DNA of 64,000 nucleotides from Streptomyces halstedii. Its GTDB lineage: Bacteria > Actinomycetota > Actinomycetes > Streptomycetales > Streptomycetaceae. The notes below the pieces were generated by a model that was not told the origin of the DNA, searched no databases, and saw only the letters and a program-made list of their open reading frames with translations. The DNA is taken from NCBI GenBank assembly GCA_000720535.1, contig JOAZ01000001.1, forward strand, positions 62,001 through 126,000. Direction: 5' to 3'. Below, in pieces: positions 44,349-53,024 of the stretch (position 1 is the stretch's first letter; the number at the start of each line of letters is the position of its first letter). Made by a program: the position numbers and the translations under genes.

Positions 44349-44526
44349 CCGTACGGGCCGGGCCCCGCCGGGCGGGGTGCGCGCCGAACCACCGCGGAAC
44401 GTTTCACCGGCCGGAAGACATATGTGAATTCCGCCGCGCCGTCGGAAATTCGGGCCGATTGCAATAGAGTCACGGAACAGGCGTCGGCCGGTCGCGCTCA
44501 GCGGAGATCAAGGCGGAGGTTCGGAC

Positions 44527-45231
44527 ATGCGCATTCCCGCGCATTCGGTATGCACGGCAATCCGTCACGACATCGTCTCCGGTGTCTTCCCGCGCGGCAG
44601 CCGCCTCACCGAGGAGGTGCTCGCGCGCCGCTACGGGGTCTCCCGCGTCCCGGTGCGCGAGGCCCTGCGCACCCTGGAGTCCGAGGGGTTCGTCGTCACC
44701 CGCCGGCACGCCGGTGCCTGTGTCGCCGAGCCGACCGACCAGGAGGCCGCGGACCTGCTGGAGATCCGCGTGCTGCTGGAGCCGCTCGGTGCGGCCCGTG
44801 CCGCCCAACGCCGCACCGAGGCCCACCTCAAGGTGCTCCGCGGCCTGGTGAGGCTGGGTCAGGAGCGGGCGCGGCGGGGGAAGGGCGAGGATCTGCGGTC
44901 GCTGGGCGGCTGGTTCCACGACACGCTGGCCCAGGCCTCCGGCAGCCCCGCGCTCATCGCGCTGCTCACCCAGCTCCGCCACAAGAGCGCCTGGATGTAC
45001 GCGGTCGAGCCGCCGGCCCGCCCCGCGGAGTCCTGGGCCGAGCACGGCGCGCTCGTGGACGCCGTGGCGCGCGGCGACGCCGAACGCGCCAGGATCCTGG
45101 CCACCCGGCACACCGAGCGGACGGTCGCCGCGCACCGGCTGCGCCGGCCGGAAAAGCCCGGCCGGGTGCCGGGCCCCGCCCGGGTGAGCAATGCGCAACA
45201 TGCCGTCAACACGGCGGGCGTCCGGAATTAA
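44527..45231 (+). CDS. GntR-family transcriptional regulator (FadR/FCD subgroup)
   Basis: A 234-aa regulator. The winged HTH occupies residues ~8-72 (IRHDIVSGVFPRGSRLTEEVLARRYGVSRVPVREALRTL). The FCD ligand domain follows (~80-205). The last 30 residues are basic and disordered. It lies convergent with ptsH; S. coelicolor has a GntR gene at the same place. Its target and ligand are unknown. The upstream gap is AT-richer. It is distinct from WhiH (shorter N-terminus) and DasR (which has a UTRA domain). Confidence 0.88.
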   Translation: MRIPAHSVCTAIRHDIVSGVFPRGSRLTEEVLARRYGVSRVPVREALRTLESEGFVVTRRHAGACVAEPTDQEAADLLEIRVLLEPLGAARAAQRRTEAHLKVLRGLVRLGQERARRGKGEDLRSLGGWFHDTLAQASGSPALIALLTQLRHKSAWMYAVEPPARPAESWAEHGALVDAVARGDAERARILATRHTERTVAAHRLRRPEKPGRVPGPARVSNAQHAVNTAGVRN

Positions 45232-45300
45232 CAAGGACGCCGTATACAAAGAGGACGCGGGAGAGGGAAGACTTTGCGCGGGATTCCCGGAAGGGCTCCC

Positions 45301-45339
45301 GAGGAGGGATTCCGAGGAGGGATTCCGGGAAGGGATTCC
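45301..45339. repeat. Three 13-bp tandem repeats
   Basis: GAGGAGGGATTCC occurs twice in tandem (45301-45326), then GGGAAGGGATTCC. Related GGGATTCC and GGGCTCCC blocks flank them. They lie between the convergent GntR and ptsH genes. Confidence 0.6.
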
Positions 45340-45446
45340 TTTCCCTGCCCGAATCCCTGCCTGAATTCCGTCGGCGCGGGGGTATTTCCGTTCTGCCGGA
45401 CACATGGCATGGTGCGCACGCGTTCCCGGCCGCCGGGGCAACGGAA

Positions 45447-45478
45447 AGGCCGCGGCTCCCGAGGGGGAGCCGCGGCCT
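45447..45478. terminator. ptsH terminator
   Basis: Perfect 14-bp arms AGGCCGCGGCTCCC and complement with loop GAGG lie 35 bp downstream of the ptsH stop codon on its strand. Confidence 0.8.
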
Positions 45479-45512
45479 CGCCGCGGAGTGGACTCCGGTT
45501 CCGGAGACCGGA

Positions 45513-45794
45513 TCAGACCGTCTCCGGGAGCTCCTCAAGCCCCTCGGCGACCAGCTTCGCCAGCCGGTCCAGCGCGGCCTCGGCGTCGTCCGCCTCGGAG
45601 GCGAGCACGATCTCCTCGCCGCCCTGGGCGCCCAGGCCGAGCACCGCCAGCATGGAGGCGGCGTTCACCGGGCTGCCGTCCGCCTTGGCGATGGTGACCG
45701 GCACGCCGGAAGCCGTGGCGGCCCGGACGAAGATGGAAGCGGGGCGGGCGTGCAGGCCCTCGGCCCAACCGACGTTGACGCGGCGCTCAGCCAT
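45513..45794 (-). CDS. ptsH: Phosphocarrier protein HPr of the PTS
   Basis: A 93-aa general phosphocarrier that passes phosphate from Enzyme I to sugar-specific EIIA proteins. The phosphorylation site is H15 in GLHARPAS. Ser47 (NAASML) is the position used by HPr kinase in Firmicutes, but actinobacteria generally lack that kinase. The start at 45794 gives the standard MAERRVNVG N-terminus with AAGGG upstream. Two DasR-type sites lie 22-55 bp upstream, as expected because DasR controls ptsH with N-acetylglucosamine in Streptomyces. Confidence 0.96.
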   Translation of the reverse strand: MAERRVNVGWAEGLHARPASIFVRAATASGVPVTIAKADGSPVNAASMLAVLGLGAQGGEEIVLASEADDAEAALDRLAKLVAEGLEELPETV

Positions 45795-45815
45795 GGTTCT
45801 GCCCTTCACATCAAT

Positions 45816-45848
45816 GGTTGTCTGGATCACATGGTTGTCTAGACCAGT
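45816..45848. promoter_or_regulatory. Tandem DasR responsive elements (dre) upstream of ptsH
   Basis: On the minus strand ACTGGTCTAGACAACC (45833-45848) matches the DasR consensus ACTGGTCTAGACCACT at 14 of 16 positions. A second, weaker copy (45816-45831) is offset 17 bp, and both share ATGGTTGTCT on the plus strand. They lie immediately before the ptsH start region. DasR, a GntR regulator, senses glucosamine-6-phosphate. Confidence 0.8.
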
Positions 45849-45997
45849 CTCTCATGCGGTACGCGCCGCGGTGCGCGCCCCCGCTCCCGCCGCCGCGCCC
45901 CGCCCCTCCGGAGCCCGGCGGCCTGGGCCAGGGGGCCCGGTGGCCGGGGCCGTACGGCCTCCTCCGCGCCCGGTACGGCGAGCCGTAGGCTCTCTCC

Positions 45998-48900
45998 ATG
46001 GAGCCCACGCCGGAGCAGAGTCCGCACCACGTGTACCCCGACCACTGGGAAGCGGACGTGGTCCTCCGCGACGGTGGCACCGCCCGTATCCGGCCCATCA
46101 CCGCCGACGACGCCGAGCGGCTGGTCCACTTCTACGAGCAGGTCTCCGACGAGTCGAAGTACTACCGCTTCTTCGCCCCGTATCCGCGTCTCTCCGCCAA
46201 GGACGTGCACCGCTTCACCCATCACGACTACGTCGACCGGGTGGGGCTGGCCGTCACCGTCGGCGGCGAGTTCATCGCCACCGTCCGCTACGACCGGATC
46301 GACGCCCAGGGCCGGCCCGCCTCCGCGCCCGCGGACGAGGCCGAGGTCGCCTTCCTCGTCCAGGACGCCCACCAGGGCCGCGGCGTGGCCTCCGCCCTCC
46401 TGGAGCACATCGCCGCGGTCGCCCGGGAGCGCGGCATCCGGCGCTTCGCCGCGGAGGTGCTGCCCGCCAACAACAAGATGATCAAGGTGTTCCGGGACGC
46501 CGGTTACACCCAGCGGCGCAGTTTCGAGGACGGATCGGTCCACCTCACGCTCGACCTGGAGCCCACCGCCGAGTCCCTCGCCGTCCAGCGCGGCCGCGAA
46601 CAGCGCGCCGAGGCGCGTTCCGTGCAGCGGCTGCTGGCACCGGGCTCGGTCGCCGTCGTCGGCGCGGGCCGCGTCCCCGGGGGTGTGGGCCGCACGGTGC
46701 TGCGCAACCTCCTCGGCTCGGGCTTCACCGGGCGTACGTACGCGGTCAACCGGTCCTTCGCCCCGGAGCGGACCGAGATCGACGGGGTCCCCGCGCACCG
46801 CTCGGTGGGGGAGATCGGCGAGCGGGTGGACCTCGCGATCCTCGCCGTACCGGCCGACCGGGTGCCCGAGGCCGTCCGGGACTGCGGCGAGCACGGCGTC
46901 CGCGGCCTGGTCGTCCTGTCCGCCGGTTACGCCGAGCGCGGCGCCGAGGGGCGCGAGCGGCAGCGCGAACTGGTCCGCCAGGCCCGCTCGTACGGGATGC
47001 GGATCATCGGCCCGAACGCCTTCGGGATCATCAACACCGCGGACACCGTCCGGCTCAACGCCTCCCTCGCCCCCGAGTCGCCCGCCGCCGGACGCATCGG
47101 GCTGTTCACCCAGTCCGGCGCGATCGGGATCGCCGTCCTCTCGGGCCTGCACCGGCGCGGGGCGGGACTCTCGACGTTCATCTCCGCCGGGAACCGGGCC
47201 GACCTCTCCGGCAACGACTTCCTCCAGTATTGGTTCGAGGACCAGGACACCGACGTCGCCCTGCTGTACCTGGAGTCGTTCGGCAACCCGCGCAAGTTCC
47301 ACCGGCTCGCCCGGCGGACCGCCGCCCTGAAGCCCGTGGTCGTCGTGAAGGGCGCCCGGCACAGCGGCTCCACACCGCCGGGCCACGCGGTGCCGGTCAG
47401 CCGGGTCCCCGACGCGACGGTCTCCGCGCTGCTGCGGCAGGCGGGCGTGATCCGCGTCGACACGGTGACGGAGATGGTCGACGTCGGCCTGCTCCTCGCC
47501 GACCAGCCCCTCCCGGACGGCCCCCGGGTGGCCATCCTCGGCAACTCCGAGTCGCTGGGGCTCCTCACGTACGACGCGTGCCTCGCGGAGGGGCTGCGTC
47601 CGCGCCCGCCCCGCGACCTCACGACGGAGGCGGAACCCCGGGACTTCCGGGACGCGCTGGCCGCGGCGCTCGCCGACCCGACCTGCGACGCGGTGATCGT
47701 GACCGCGATTCCCTGGGTCGGGGAGAACGGCGAGGCGCACACCGGCGACGGTGAGGTGCTGGCCGCCGCCCTGCGCGAGGCGGCCGCGACGGGACCGGCC
47801 AAGCCGGTGGCGGTGGTGCACGTGGAGATGGGCGGCCTGGCCCACGCCCTGTCCGCGGCCACGAGCACGGCCACCCCTCCAGGGCCCGTGCCCCACCCCG
47901 CCCCGGCGCCCGGCGGAACACCCGGGCCCGCCGGCGCCGCGGTGCCACCGGGCGCACGCGAGGCCGCCCCCGGCGCGCCCGGCGGGACCGCCTCCGGCAC
48001 ACCAGGGAGGACCGCCTCCGGCACGCGGCGGGACCCGGCCGGCGCGCCCTCCGGACCGGCCGGCGGTCATCCGCGCCCGCCGGAGACCACACCGCGCCCG
48101 CCGGAGACCACACCGCGCCCGCCCACCCGCGGGGCCGTGGGACCGATCCCCGCCTACCCCGCCGCCGAGCGGGCCGTCCGGGCGCTCTCCGAGGCGGTGA
48201 AGTACGCGCGGTGGCGGCGCCAGGCGGCCACGCCCGGCAAGGTGCCGGAATCCCTCGACGAGACCATCGACGAGCAGGCGGCCGCCGCACGCGTCACGGC
48301 GCTGCTCGGCCCCGACCCGGACCCCCGGGGCCGCCCGCTCACCCACCAGGAGGCGGCCGGCCTGCTGGGCCTCTACGGCATCGAGGTGCGCCCCGGGATC
48401 CCGGCCCCCGACGTGGAGGCCGCCGTCGCCGCCGCCGCGCGGCTCGGCTACCCGGTCGCGCTCAAGACCACCGCCCCCCATCTGCGCCACCGCCCCGACC
48501 TCGGCGGGGTCCGGCTCGACCTCGTGGACGAGGGCGCCCTGCGCCGGGCGTACGGGGAGCTGACGGACCTCCTCGGGACGCCCGCCGAACTCCGTCCGGT
48601 CGTCCAGGCGATGGCGCCCCGGGGCGTCGACACGGTCCTCCGGGCCTCCATCGACGCCTCCGCCGGGGCCGTCCTCTCCTTCGGCCTGTCCGGTGCCCCC
48701 TCGGAGCTGCTCGGCGACACCGCCCACCGGCTGGTCCCGGCGACCGACCGGGACGCCGCCGAGCTGATCCGCTCCATCCGCGCGGCGCCCCTGCTCTTCG
48801 GCTGGCGCGGCTCGTCCCCGGCCGACACCGCGGCGCTCGAAGAGCTCGTGCTGCGGGTCTCCCGGCTGGTGGACGACCACCCCGAGGTGGTGTCGGTCGA

Positions 48901-49015
48901 CCTGGAACCCGTCGTGGTCGCCACCCGGGGCCTGGCCGTGCTGGGAGCGGGCATCCGGCTCGCCCCGCCCCCCGCCCGCGACGATCTCGGCCCCCGCCGG
49001 CTCCCCAGTTACTGA
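45998..49015 (+). CDS. GNAT acetyltransferase fused to an NDP-forming acyl-CoA synthetase (Pat/PatA type)
   Basis: A 1005-aa multidomain protein. Residues ~20-185 are a GNAT domain (EVAFLVQDAHQGRGVASALLEHI binds acetyl-CoA). ~205-300 is a CoA-binding Rossmann domain, ~305-620 a succinyl-CoA-ligase-like part, ~625-720 a Pro/Gly/Thr-rich linker, and ~780-1000 an ATP-grasp domain. This matches actinobacterial protein-lysine acetyltransferases such as Streptomyces PatA. The ligase-like half lacks the usual SHTGAL-type active-site histidine (PPGHAVPVSR here), so synthetase activity is doubtful. It probably acetylates acyl-CoA synthetases and other enzymes. Single gene; the start follows a short leader. 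Confidence 0.88.
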   Translation: MEPTPEQSPHHVYPDHWEADVVLRDGGTARIRPITADDAERLVHFYEQVSDESKYYRFFAPYPRLSAKDVHRFTHHDYVDRVGLAVTVGGEFIATVRYDRIDAQGRPASAPADEAEVAFLVQDAHQGRGVASALLEHIAAVARERGIRRFAAEVLPANNKMIKVFRDAGYTQRRSFEDGSVHLTLDLEPTAESLAVQRGREQRAEARSVQRLLAPGSVAVVGAGRVPGGVGRTVLRNLLGSGFTGRTYAVNRSFAPERTEIDGVPAHRSVGEIGERVDLAILAVPADRVPEAVRDCGEHGVRGLVVLSAGYAERGAEGRERQRELVRQARSYGMRIIGPNAFGIINTADTVRLNASLAPESPAAGRIGLFTQSGAIGIAVLSGLHRRGAGLSTFISAGNRADLSGNDFLQYWFEDQDTDVALLYLESFGNPRKFHRLARRTAALKPVVVVKGARHSGSTPPGHAVPVSRVPDATVSALLRQAGVIRVDTVTEMVDVGLLLADQPLPDGPRVAILGNSESLGLLTYDACLAEGLRPRPPRDLTTEAEPRDFRDALAAALADPTCDAVIVTAIPWVGENGEAHTGDGEVLAAALREAAATGPAKPVAVVHVEMGGLAHALSAATSTATPPGPVPHPAPAPGGTPGPAGAAVPPGAREAAPGAPGGTASGTPGRTASGTRRDPAGAPSGPAGGHPRPPETTPRPPETTPRPPTRGAVGPIPAYPAAERAVRALSEAVKYARWRRQAATPGKVPESLDETIDEQAAAARVTALLGPDPDPRGRPLTHQEAAGLLGLYGIEVRPGIPAPDVEAAVAAAARLGYPVALKTTAPHLRHRPDLGGVRLDLVDEGALRRAYGELTDLLGTPAELRPVVQAMAPRGVDTVLRASIDASAGAVLSFGLSGAPSELLGDTAHRLVPATDRDAAELIRSIRAAPLLFGWRGSSPADTAALEELVLRVSRLVDDHPEVVSVDLEPVVVATRGLAVLGAGIRLAPPPARDDLGPRRLPSY

Positions 49016-49076
49016 CCGGCCGCGTACCCCCGCGGGGAGTCCCCGGCACCCGGCGGCCCCCCGTAGGATGGTCCGT

Positions 49077-49673
49077 ATGGCAAAGACCGGTACGACGACC
49101 CAGGGGCTGCGCGCGGCGATCGAGCGCAGCGGCTACTACCCGGCCCTCGTGGCCGAGGCGGTGGAGGCCGCCGTCGGCGGGGAGCCGGTCGCGTCGTACC
49201 TGGTGCACCAGGAGACCACCTTCGACTCCAACGAGGTGCGGCGCCATGTCACGGTCCTCGTCCTGACGGACACCCGCTTCATCGTCAGCCACACCGACGA
49301 GCAGGCCGCGGACACCAGTTCGCCCACGCCGTACGCCACGACGTCCACGGAGTCGGTCAAGCTCGACCGGATCTCGTCCGTCGTCGTCAGCCGCGTGGTC
49401 GCCAACCCCGAGAAGTACGTGCCCGGCACGCTGCCGCGCGAGGTCGTCCTGACCATCGGCTGGGGCGCCGTCTCCCGTATCGACCTGGAGCCCGCCGCCT
49501 GCGGCGACCCCAACTGCGAGGCCGACCACGGGTACACCGGCAACACCACCGCCGACGACCTGAGCCTGCGGGTCAGCGAGGCCGGTGACGGCCCGGACGC
49601 CGTGCGCCAGACGCTCGCCTTCGCCCAGTCCCTCTCCGAGGCCACGGCCACCGCCGCGGCGACCGGCCGCTGA
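49077..49673 (+). CDS. DUF5998 family protein
   Basis: A 198-aa soluble protein matching DUF5998, conserved in actinobacteria. It has a PH-like beta-rich core (VTVLVLTDTRFIVSHTDEQA ... VKLDRISSVVVSRVV) and a cysteine pair in ACGDPNCEADHGYTG that may bind metal. No function is known. The ATG at 49077 is preferred; an in-frame ATG at 49068 is also possible. Its stop overlaps the next gene's ATG by one base (TGATG), so the two are translationally coupled. The thymidine kinase gene follows, giving a likely three-gene operon. Confidence 0.85.
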   Translation: MAKTGTTTQGLRAAIERSGYYPALVAEAVEAAVGGEPVASYLVHQETTFDSNEVRRHVTVLVLTDTRFIVSHTDEQAADTSSPTPYATTSTESVKLDRISSVVVSRVVANPEKYVPGTLPREVVLTIGWGAVSRIDLEPAACGDPNCEADHGYTGNTTADDLSLRVSEAGDGPDAVRQTLAFAQSLSEATATAAATGR

Positions 49674-50860
49674 TGGCCCAGCCGGCCTGGCAGGAGCCCG
49701 TCCCGCTCGCCCTCGACACCGCGCCCGTCCCCGAGTACGGCGGCGGCGCGCTCGCCGACCTGCTGCCGACGCTCGCCGCCGGACAGGGCGTACCCGGCTT
49801 CGAGGCCGTCATCCCCGAGCTCACCCCCGCCGACCGGAACTGCGTCTTCCTGATCGACGGGCTCGGCTGGGAGCAGATCAGGGCCCACCCGGACGAGGCG
49901 CCCTTCCTGCACTCCCTGCTCCCCACCTCGCGCGGCGGTACCGGACGCCCCCTCACGGCGGGCTTCCCCTCCACCACCGCGACCTCGCTCGCCTCGGTGG
50001 GGACGGGACGGCCCCCCGGCGAGCACGGACTGCCCGGCTACACCGCCCGCAACCCGGAGACGGGCGCGCTGATGAACCAGCTGCGCTGGAATCCGTGGAC
50101 CGAGCCCCGCGTCTGGCAGCCCTACCCCACGGTCTTCCAGCTCGCCCACGAGGCGGGCGTACGCACCGCGCAGGTCTCCGCCCCCGCCTTCGAGCAGACC
50201 CCGCTCACCAAGGTCGCGCTCAGCGGCGGTTCCTTCCTGGGCCGGCTCTCCGGCGAGGAGCGGATGGACCTCGCCGCGGAACGGCTCGCCGCGGGCGACC
50301 GGTCCCTGGTCTACACGTACTACAGCGAGGTCGACGGGAAGGGGCACCGCTTCGGTGTCGACTCCGATGCCTGGCGGGGCCAGTTGATGTACGTGGACGG
50401 GCTTGCCCGGCGCCTCGCCGAGCAACTGCCGCCCCGCTCGGCGCTCTACATCACCGCCGACCACGGAATGATCGACATCCCGTTCGACGAGCGGTCCCGT
50501 ATCGACTTCGACGAGGACTGGGAGCTGAGCGCCGGAGTGGCCCTGCTCGGCGGCGAGGGACGGGCCCGCCATGTGTACGCGGTGCCCGGGGCCGAGGCGG
50601 ATGTGCTGGCCGTCTGGCGCGAGGTGCTCGGCGAGCAGTTCTGGGTGGCGGGCCGTGACGAGGCGGTGGCGGCCGGCTGGTTCGGGCCGCGCCTCGACGC
50701 GCGGGTGCGCGGCAGGATCGGCGACGTGGTGGCGGCCGCCCACGACGACGTGGTGATCACCGCCTCGGTCAACGAGCCCCACGAGTCCGCGATGGTCGGC
50801 ATGCACGGTTCGCTGACCCCCGTGGAACTGCTCGTCCCGCTCCTCGAAGTACGCTCCTGA
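49673..50860 (+). CDS. Alkaline-phosphatase-fold nucleotide pyrophosphatase/phosphodiesterase
   Basis: A 395-aa protein of the type I phosphodiesterase/NPP family. FLIDGLGWEQI near residue 60 supplies a metal-binding aspartate, FPSTTATSLASV near 100 carries the nucleophilic threonine, and TADHGMIDIP near 262 supplies metal ligands. The substrate could be a nucleotide or phosphodiester; no signal peptide is seen, so it acts in the cytoplasm. It overlaps the DUF5998 gene by one base and is followed 48 bp later by thymidine kinase, suggesting a nucleotide-related operon. Confidence 0.9.
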   Translation: MAQPAWQEPVPLALDTAPVPEYGGGALADLLPTLAAGQGVPGFEAVIPELTPADRNCVFLIDGLGWEQIRAHPDEAPFLHSLLPTSRGGTGRPLTAGFPSTTATSLASVGTGRPPGEHGLPGYTARNPETGALMNQLRWNPWTEPRVWQPYPTVFQLAHEAGVRTAQVSAPAFEQTPLTKVALSGGSFLGRLSGEERMDLAAERLAAGDRSLVYTYYSEVDGKGHRFGVDSDAWRGQLMYVDGLARRLAEQLPPRSALYITADHGMIDIPFDERSRIDFDEDWELSAGVALLGGEGRARHVYAVPGAEADVLAVWREVLGEQFWVAGRDEAVAAGWFGPRLDARVRGRIGDVVAAAHDDVVITASVNEPHESAMVGMHGSLTPVELLVPLLEVRS

Positions 50861-50908
50861 CGCTCTCCCCCCACCTGCACACCGCACCCGAAAGGCGCTC
50901 AACTCCTC

Positions 50909-51559
50909 ATGCCCGAGCTCGTGTTCTTCTCCGGCACCATGGACTGCGGGAAAAGCACCCTGGCGCTCCAGATCGGGCACAACAGATCGGCACGCGGTCT
51001 CCAGGGAGTGATCTTCACCCGGGACGACCGGGCGGGCGAGGGCAAGCTCTCCTCCCGTCTGGGCCTGGTGACGGAGGCGGTCGAGGCCGCCGAGGGCATG
51101 GACCTGTACGCCTACCTGGTCGGCCAGCTCTCCCAGGGCGGCAAGGCCGACTACGTCATCGTGGACGAGGCGCAGTTCCTCGCCCCTGAGCAGATCGACC
51201 AGTTGGCCCGGGTCGTGGACGACCTGGAGCTGGACGTCTTCGCGTTCGGCATCACCACCGACTTCCGCACCAAGCTCTTCCCGGGCTCCCAGCGGCTGAT
51301 CGAACTGGCGGACCGGATAGAGCAGCTCCAGGTCGAGGCGCTGTGCTGGTGCGGTGCCCGCGCCACGCACAACGCGCGTACGGTGGACGGCCAGATGGTC
51401 GTCGAGGGCGCCCAGGTCGTGGTGGGGGACGTGCACCGCCCGGCGGCGGCGACGGGGTACGAGGTGCTCTGCCGCCGGCACCACCGCCGCCGCATGACGA
51501 GCGCCGCAGCGCTCGCCGGCACCCTCTCCCCGGACGTCCTGCCGGTCGCCCCGGCCTGA
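50909..51559 (+). CDS. tdk: Thymidine kinase (type II)
   Basis: A 216-aa salvage enzyme phosphorylating thymidine. The P-loop is SGTMDCGKST (8-17), the base motif is VDEAQFL near 89-95, and zinc ligands occur as CWCGA and CRRHH. Length and layout match TK1-type enzymes. It starts at 50909 after GAAAGGCG and follows the phosphodiesterase by 48 bp. Confidence 0.95.
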   Translation: MPELVFFSGTMDCGKSTLALQIGHNRSARGLQGVIFTRDDRAGEGKLSSRLGLVTEAVEAAEGMDLYAYLVGQLSQGGKADYVIVDEAQFLAPEQIDQLARVVDDLELDVFAFGITTDFRTKLFPGSQRLIELADRIEQLQVEALCWCGARATHNARTVDGQMVVEGAQVVVGDVHRPAAATGYEVLCRRHHRRRMTSAAALAGTLSPDVLPVAPA

Positions 51560-51620
51560 GCCCTGGCCCCACTCCGCCGCGGATGTGGAACACGCTGACC
51601 GGCGGTTCGCCGTGTGCGGG

Positions 51621-51944
51621 TCAGCAGATGAGCTGTGCGGTCTTCTCCGTGTACTCCTGCGCTTCCCCCGCCTCGTAGGCCGCTTCCTTCAGGTTCTTCG
51701 CCAGTGTCCGCATGTCCCCGCACAGGCGGTGGCGCTGCTCCCTGACGTAGGACTTCACGTCGTCGGCGCGCAGTTGCTCCCACATGCGCTTGACGTCTTC
51801 GTCCTGCTCGTGCGCGTACGAGAACTCGACCCATTCCCTTTCCCGGTCGGTCAGGCCGGACGTGTCGACAGGAGTGTCGCTCTGTCCGCACGAGGCGGCC
51901 ATGAGGACGCACACCACCGCCAGACATATACGCGCCTTCTTCAT
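51621..51944 (-). CDS. Small lipoprotein
   Basis: A 107-aa protein with a signal peptide and lipobox (LMAASC; lipidated C19). The mature part is highly charged and helical (EREWVEFSYAHEQDEDVKRMWEQL), with two further cysteines (CGDM and the final residue C107) that could form a disulfide. I do not recognise the family. It is monocistronic, transcribed toward tdk. The ATG at 51944 has GAAGAG upstream. Confidence 0.8.
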   Translation of the reverse strand: MKKARICLAVVCVLMAASCGQSDTPVDTSGLTDREREWVEFSYAHEQDEDVKRMWEQLRADDVKSYVREQRHRLCGDMRTLAKNLKEAAYEAGEAQEYTEKTAQLIC

Positions 51945-52006
51945 CGTGCTCTCTTCCGGGTGGAGTTCAAAGGGGCGAGAGGAGGACAGGGCAGGGCGGT
52001 GCCGGC

Positions 52007-52789
52007 TCAGTGCCCGGCCGACCGCTGGATCGTGAACACCGCGCCCTCCGGGTCCGCGACGGTGGCCAGCCTGCCGTCGGAGGTCTCCCGGGGCGGCTGG
52101 AGCACGTGCCCGCCCAGCTCCACCACGTGGGCGGCGGCCTCGTCCGTGTCGGCCACCTCGAAGTAGGTCATCCAGTGCGGTCCGCGGTCACGCGGCAGGC
52201 CGTGGCCGACGCCGTGCAGGGCGGCGACCGGGCGGCCTCGCAGGCTCAGGGTCTGGTAGTCGAAGTCGGCCGAGACGACCGCCTCCGCCTCGAAGCCGAA
52301 GACGGCCTGGTAGAACTTGGCGACCGACGCGGTCTCCCGGGTCACCAGCTCGTTCCAGACGGGTGTGCCGGGCTCACCGGCCAGTGCCGTGCCGAGGTGC
52401 TCACCGGCCTGCCAGACGCCGAAGACCGCCCCGCTCGGGTCCGAGGCGATGGCCAGGCGTCCCGCGCGGCCCGCTTCGAGCGGCCCGACGGCGACCGTGC
52501 CACCGCAGCAACGGATCGACTCGGCGGTCGCGTCCGCGTCCTCGGAGGCGAGATAGGTCGTCCAGGCGATCGGGAGGTGGCGGTCCGGCGGCAGCTGACC
52601 GATGCCCGCGACCTCGCGCCCGTGCAGCAGCGCACGGACGTAGGGCCCCAGTTCCTCGGGTCCCGGCCTGAACTCCCAGCCGAACAACCGGCCGTAGAAG
52701 TCCTCGGTCGCGCCCAGCGCGTGCACCATCAGACTCACCCAGCACGGAGCTCCTGGCGCGCGCCGGGCGGCAGCCTCGGTCATCTTCAT
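52007..52789 (-). CDS. Two-domain VOC (glyoxalase-like) protein
   Basis: A 260-aa protein with two tandem vicinal-oxygen-chelate domains (about residues 14-125 and 138-255). Each ends with a SDPSGAVFGVWQ or ADPEGAVFTIQR type beta strand. Such proteins are metal-dependent dioxygenases, isomerases or antibiotic-binding proteins; the first domain's metal ligands are not clear, so function is open. The start at 52789 has GAGGAG upstream. It is divergent from the rhodanese gene. Confidence 0.85.
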   Translation of the reverse strand: MKMTEAAARRAPGAPCWVSLMVHALGATEDFYGRLFGWEFRPGPEELGPYVRALLHGREVAGIGQLPPDRHLPIAWTTYLASEDADATAESIRCCGGTVAVGPLEAGRAGRLAIASDPSGAVFGVWQAGEHLGTALAGEPGTPVWNELVTRETASVAKFYQAVFGFEAEAVVSADFDYQTLSLRGRPVAALHGVGHGLPRDRGPHWMTYFEVADTDEAAAHVVELGGHVLQPPRETSDGRLATVADPEGAVFTIQRSAGH

Positions 52790-53024
52790 CCATCTCCTCG
52801 TACCTTCGGGGGTGGCCGTACGGGGGAACGGAGCCGGTGCGTCGTCCGGTGGTACGGACGCCCGCCTCCGCGCTCCGGTCCAGATGCTCGCACCACCGGG
52901 CGGCCCAGGTGCTCGGGCCGCGCCGCGTTTCGGGCTTCCGACCACAAGGAGGGGCGCTTTGTCGTGGTACACCCCTTTCGGAATCGGGCCCCGGTCGTGG
53001 CGGCCCTGCGCGAAGATGGCACCT

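Noticed and set aside
44527-45231. DasR as identity of the GntR gene beside ptsH.
   Set aside because: It has an FCD-type C-terminus, not the UTRA domain of DasR.
45839-48880. About 1000-codon minus-strand open frame opposite the acetyltransferase fusion.
   Set aside because: Shadow of the plus-strand gene; the plus frame has GNAT, CoA-binding and ATP-grasp motifs.
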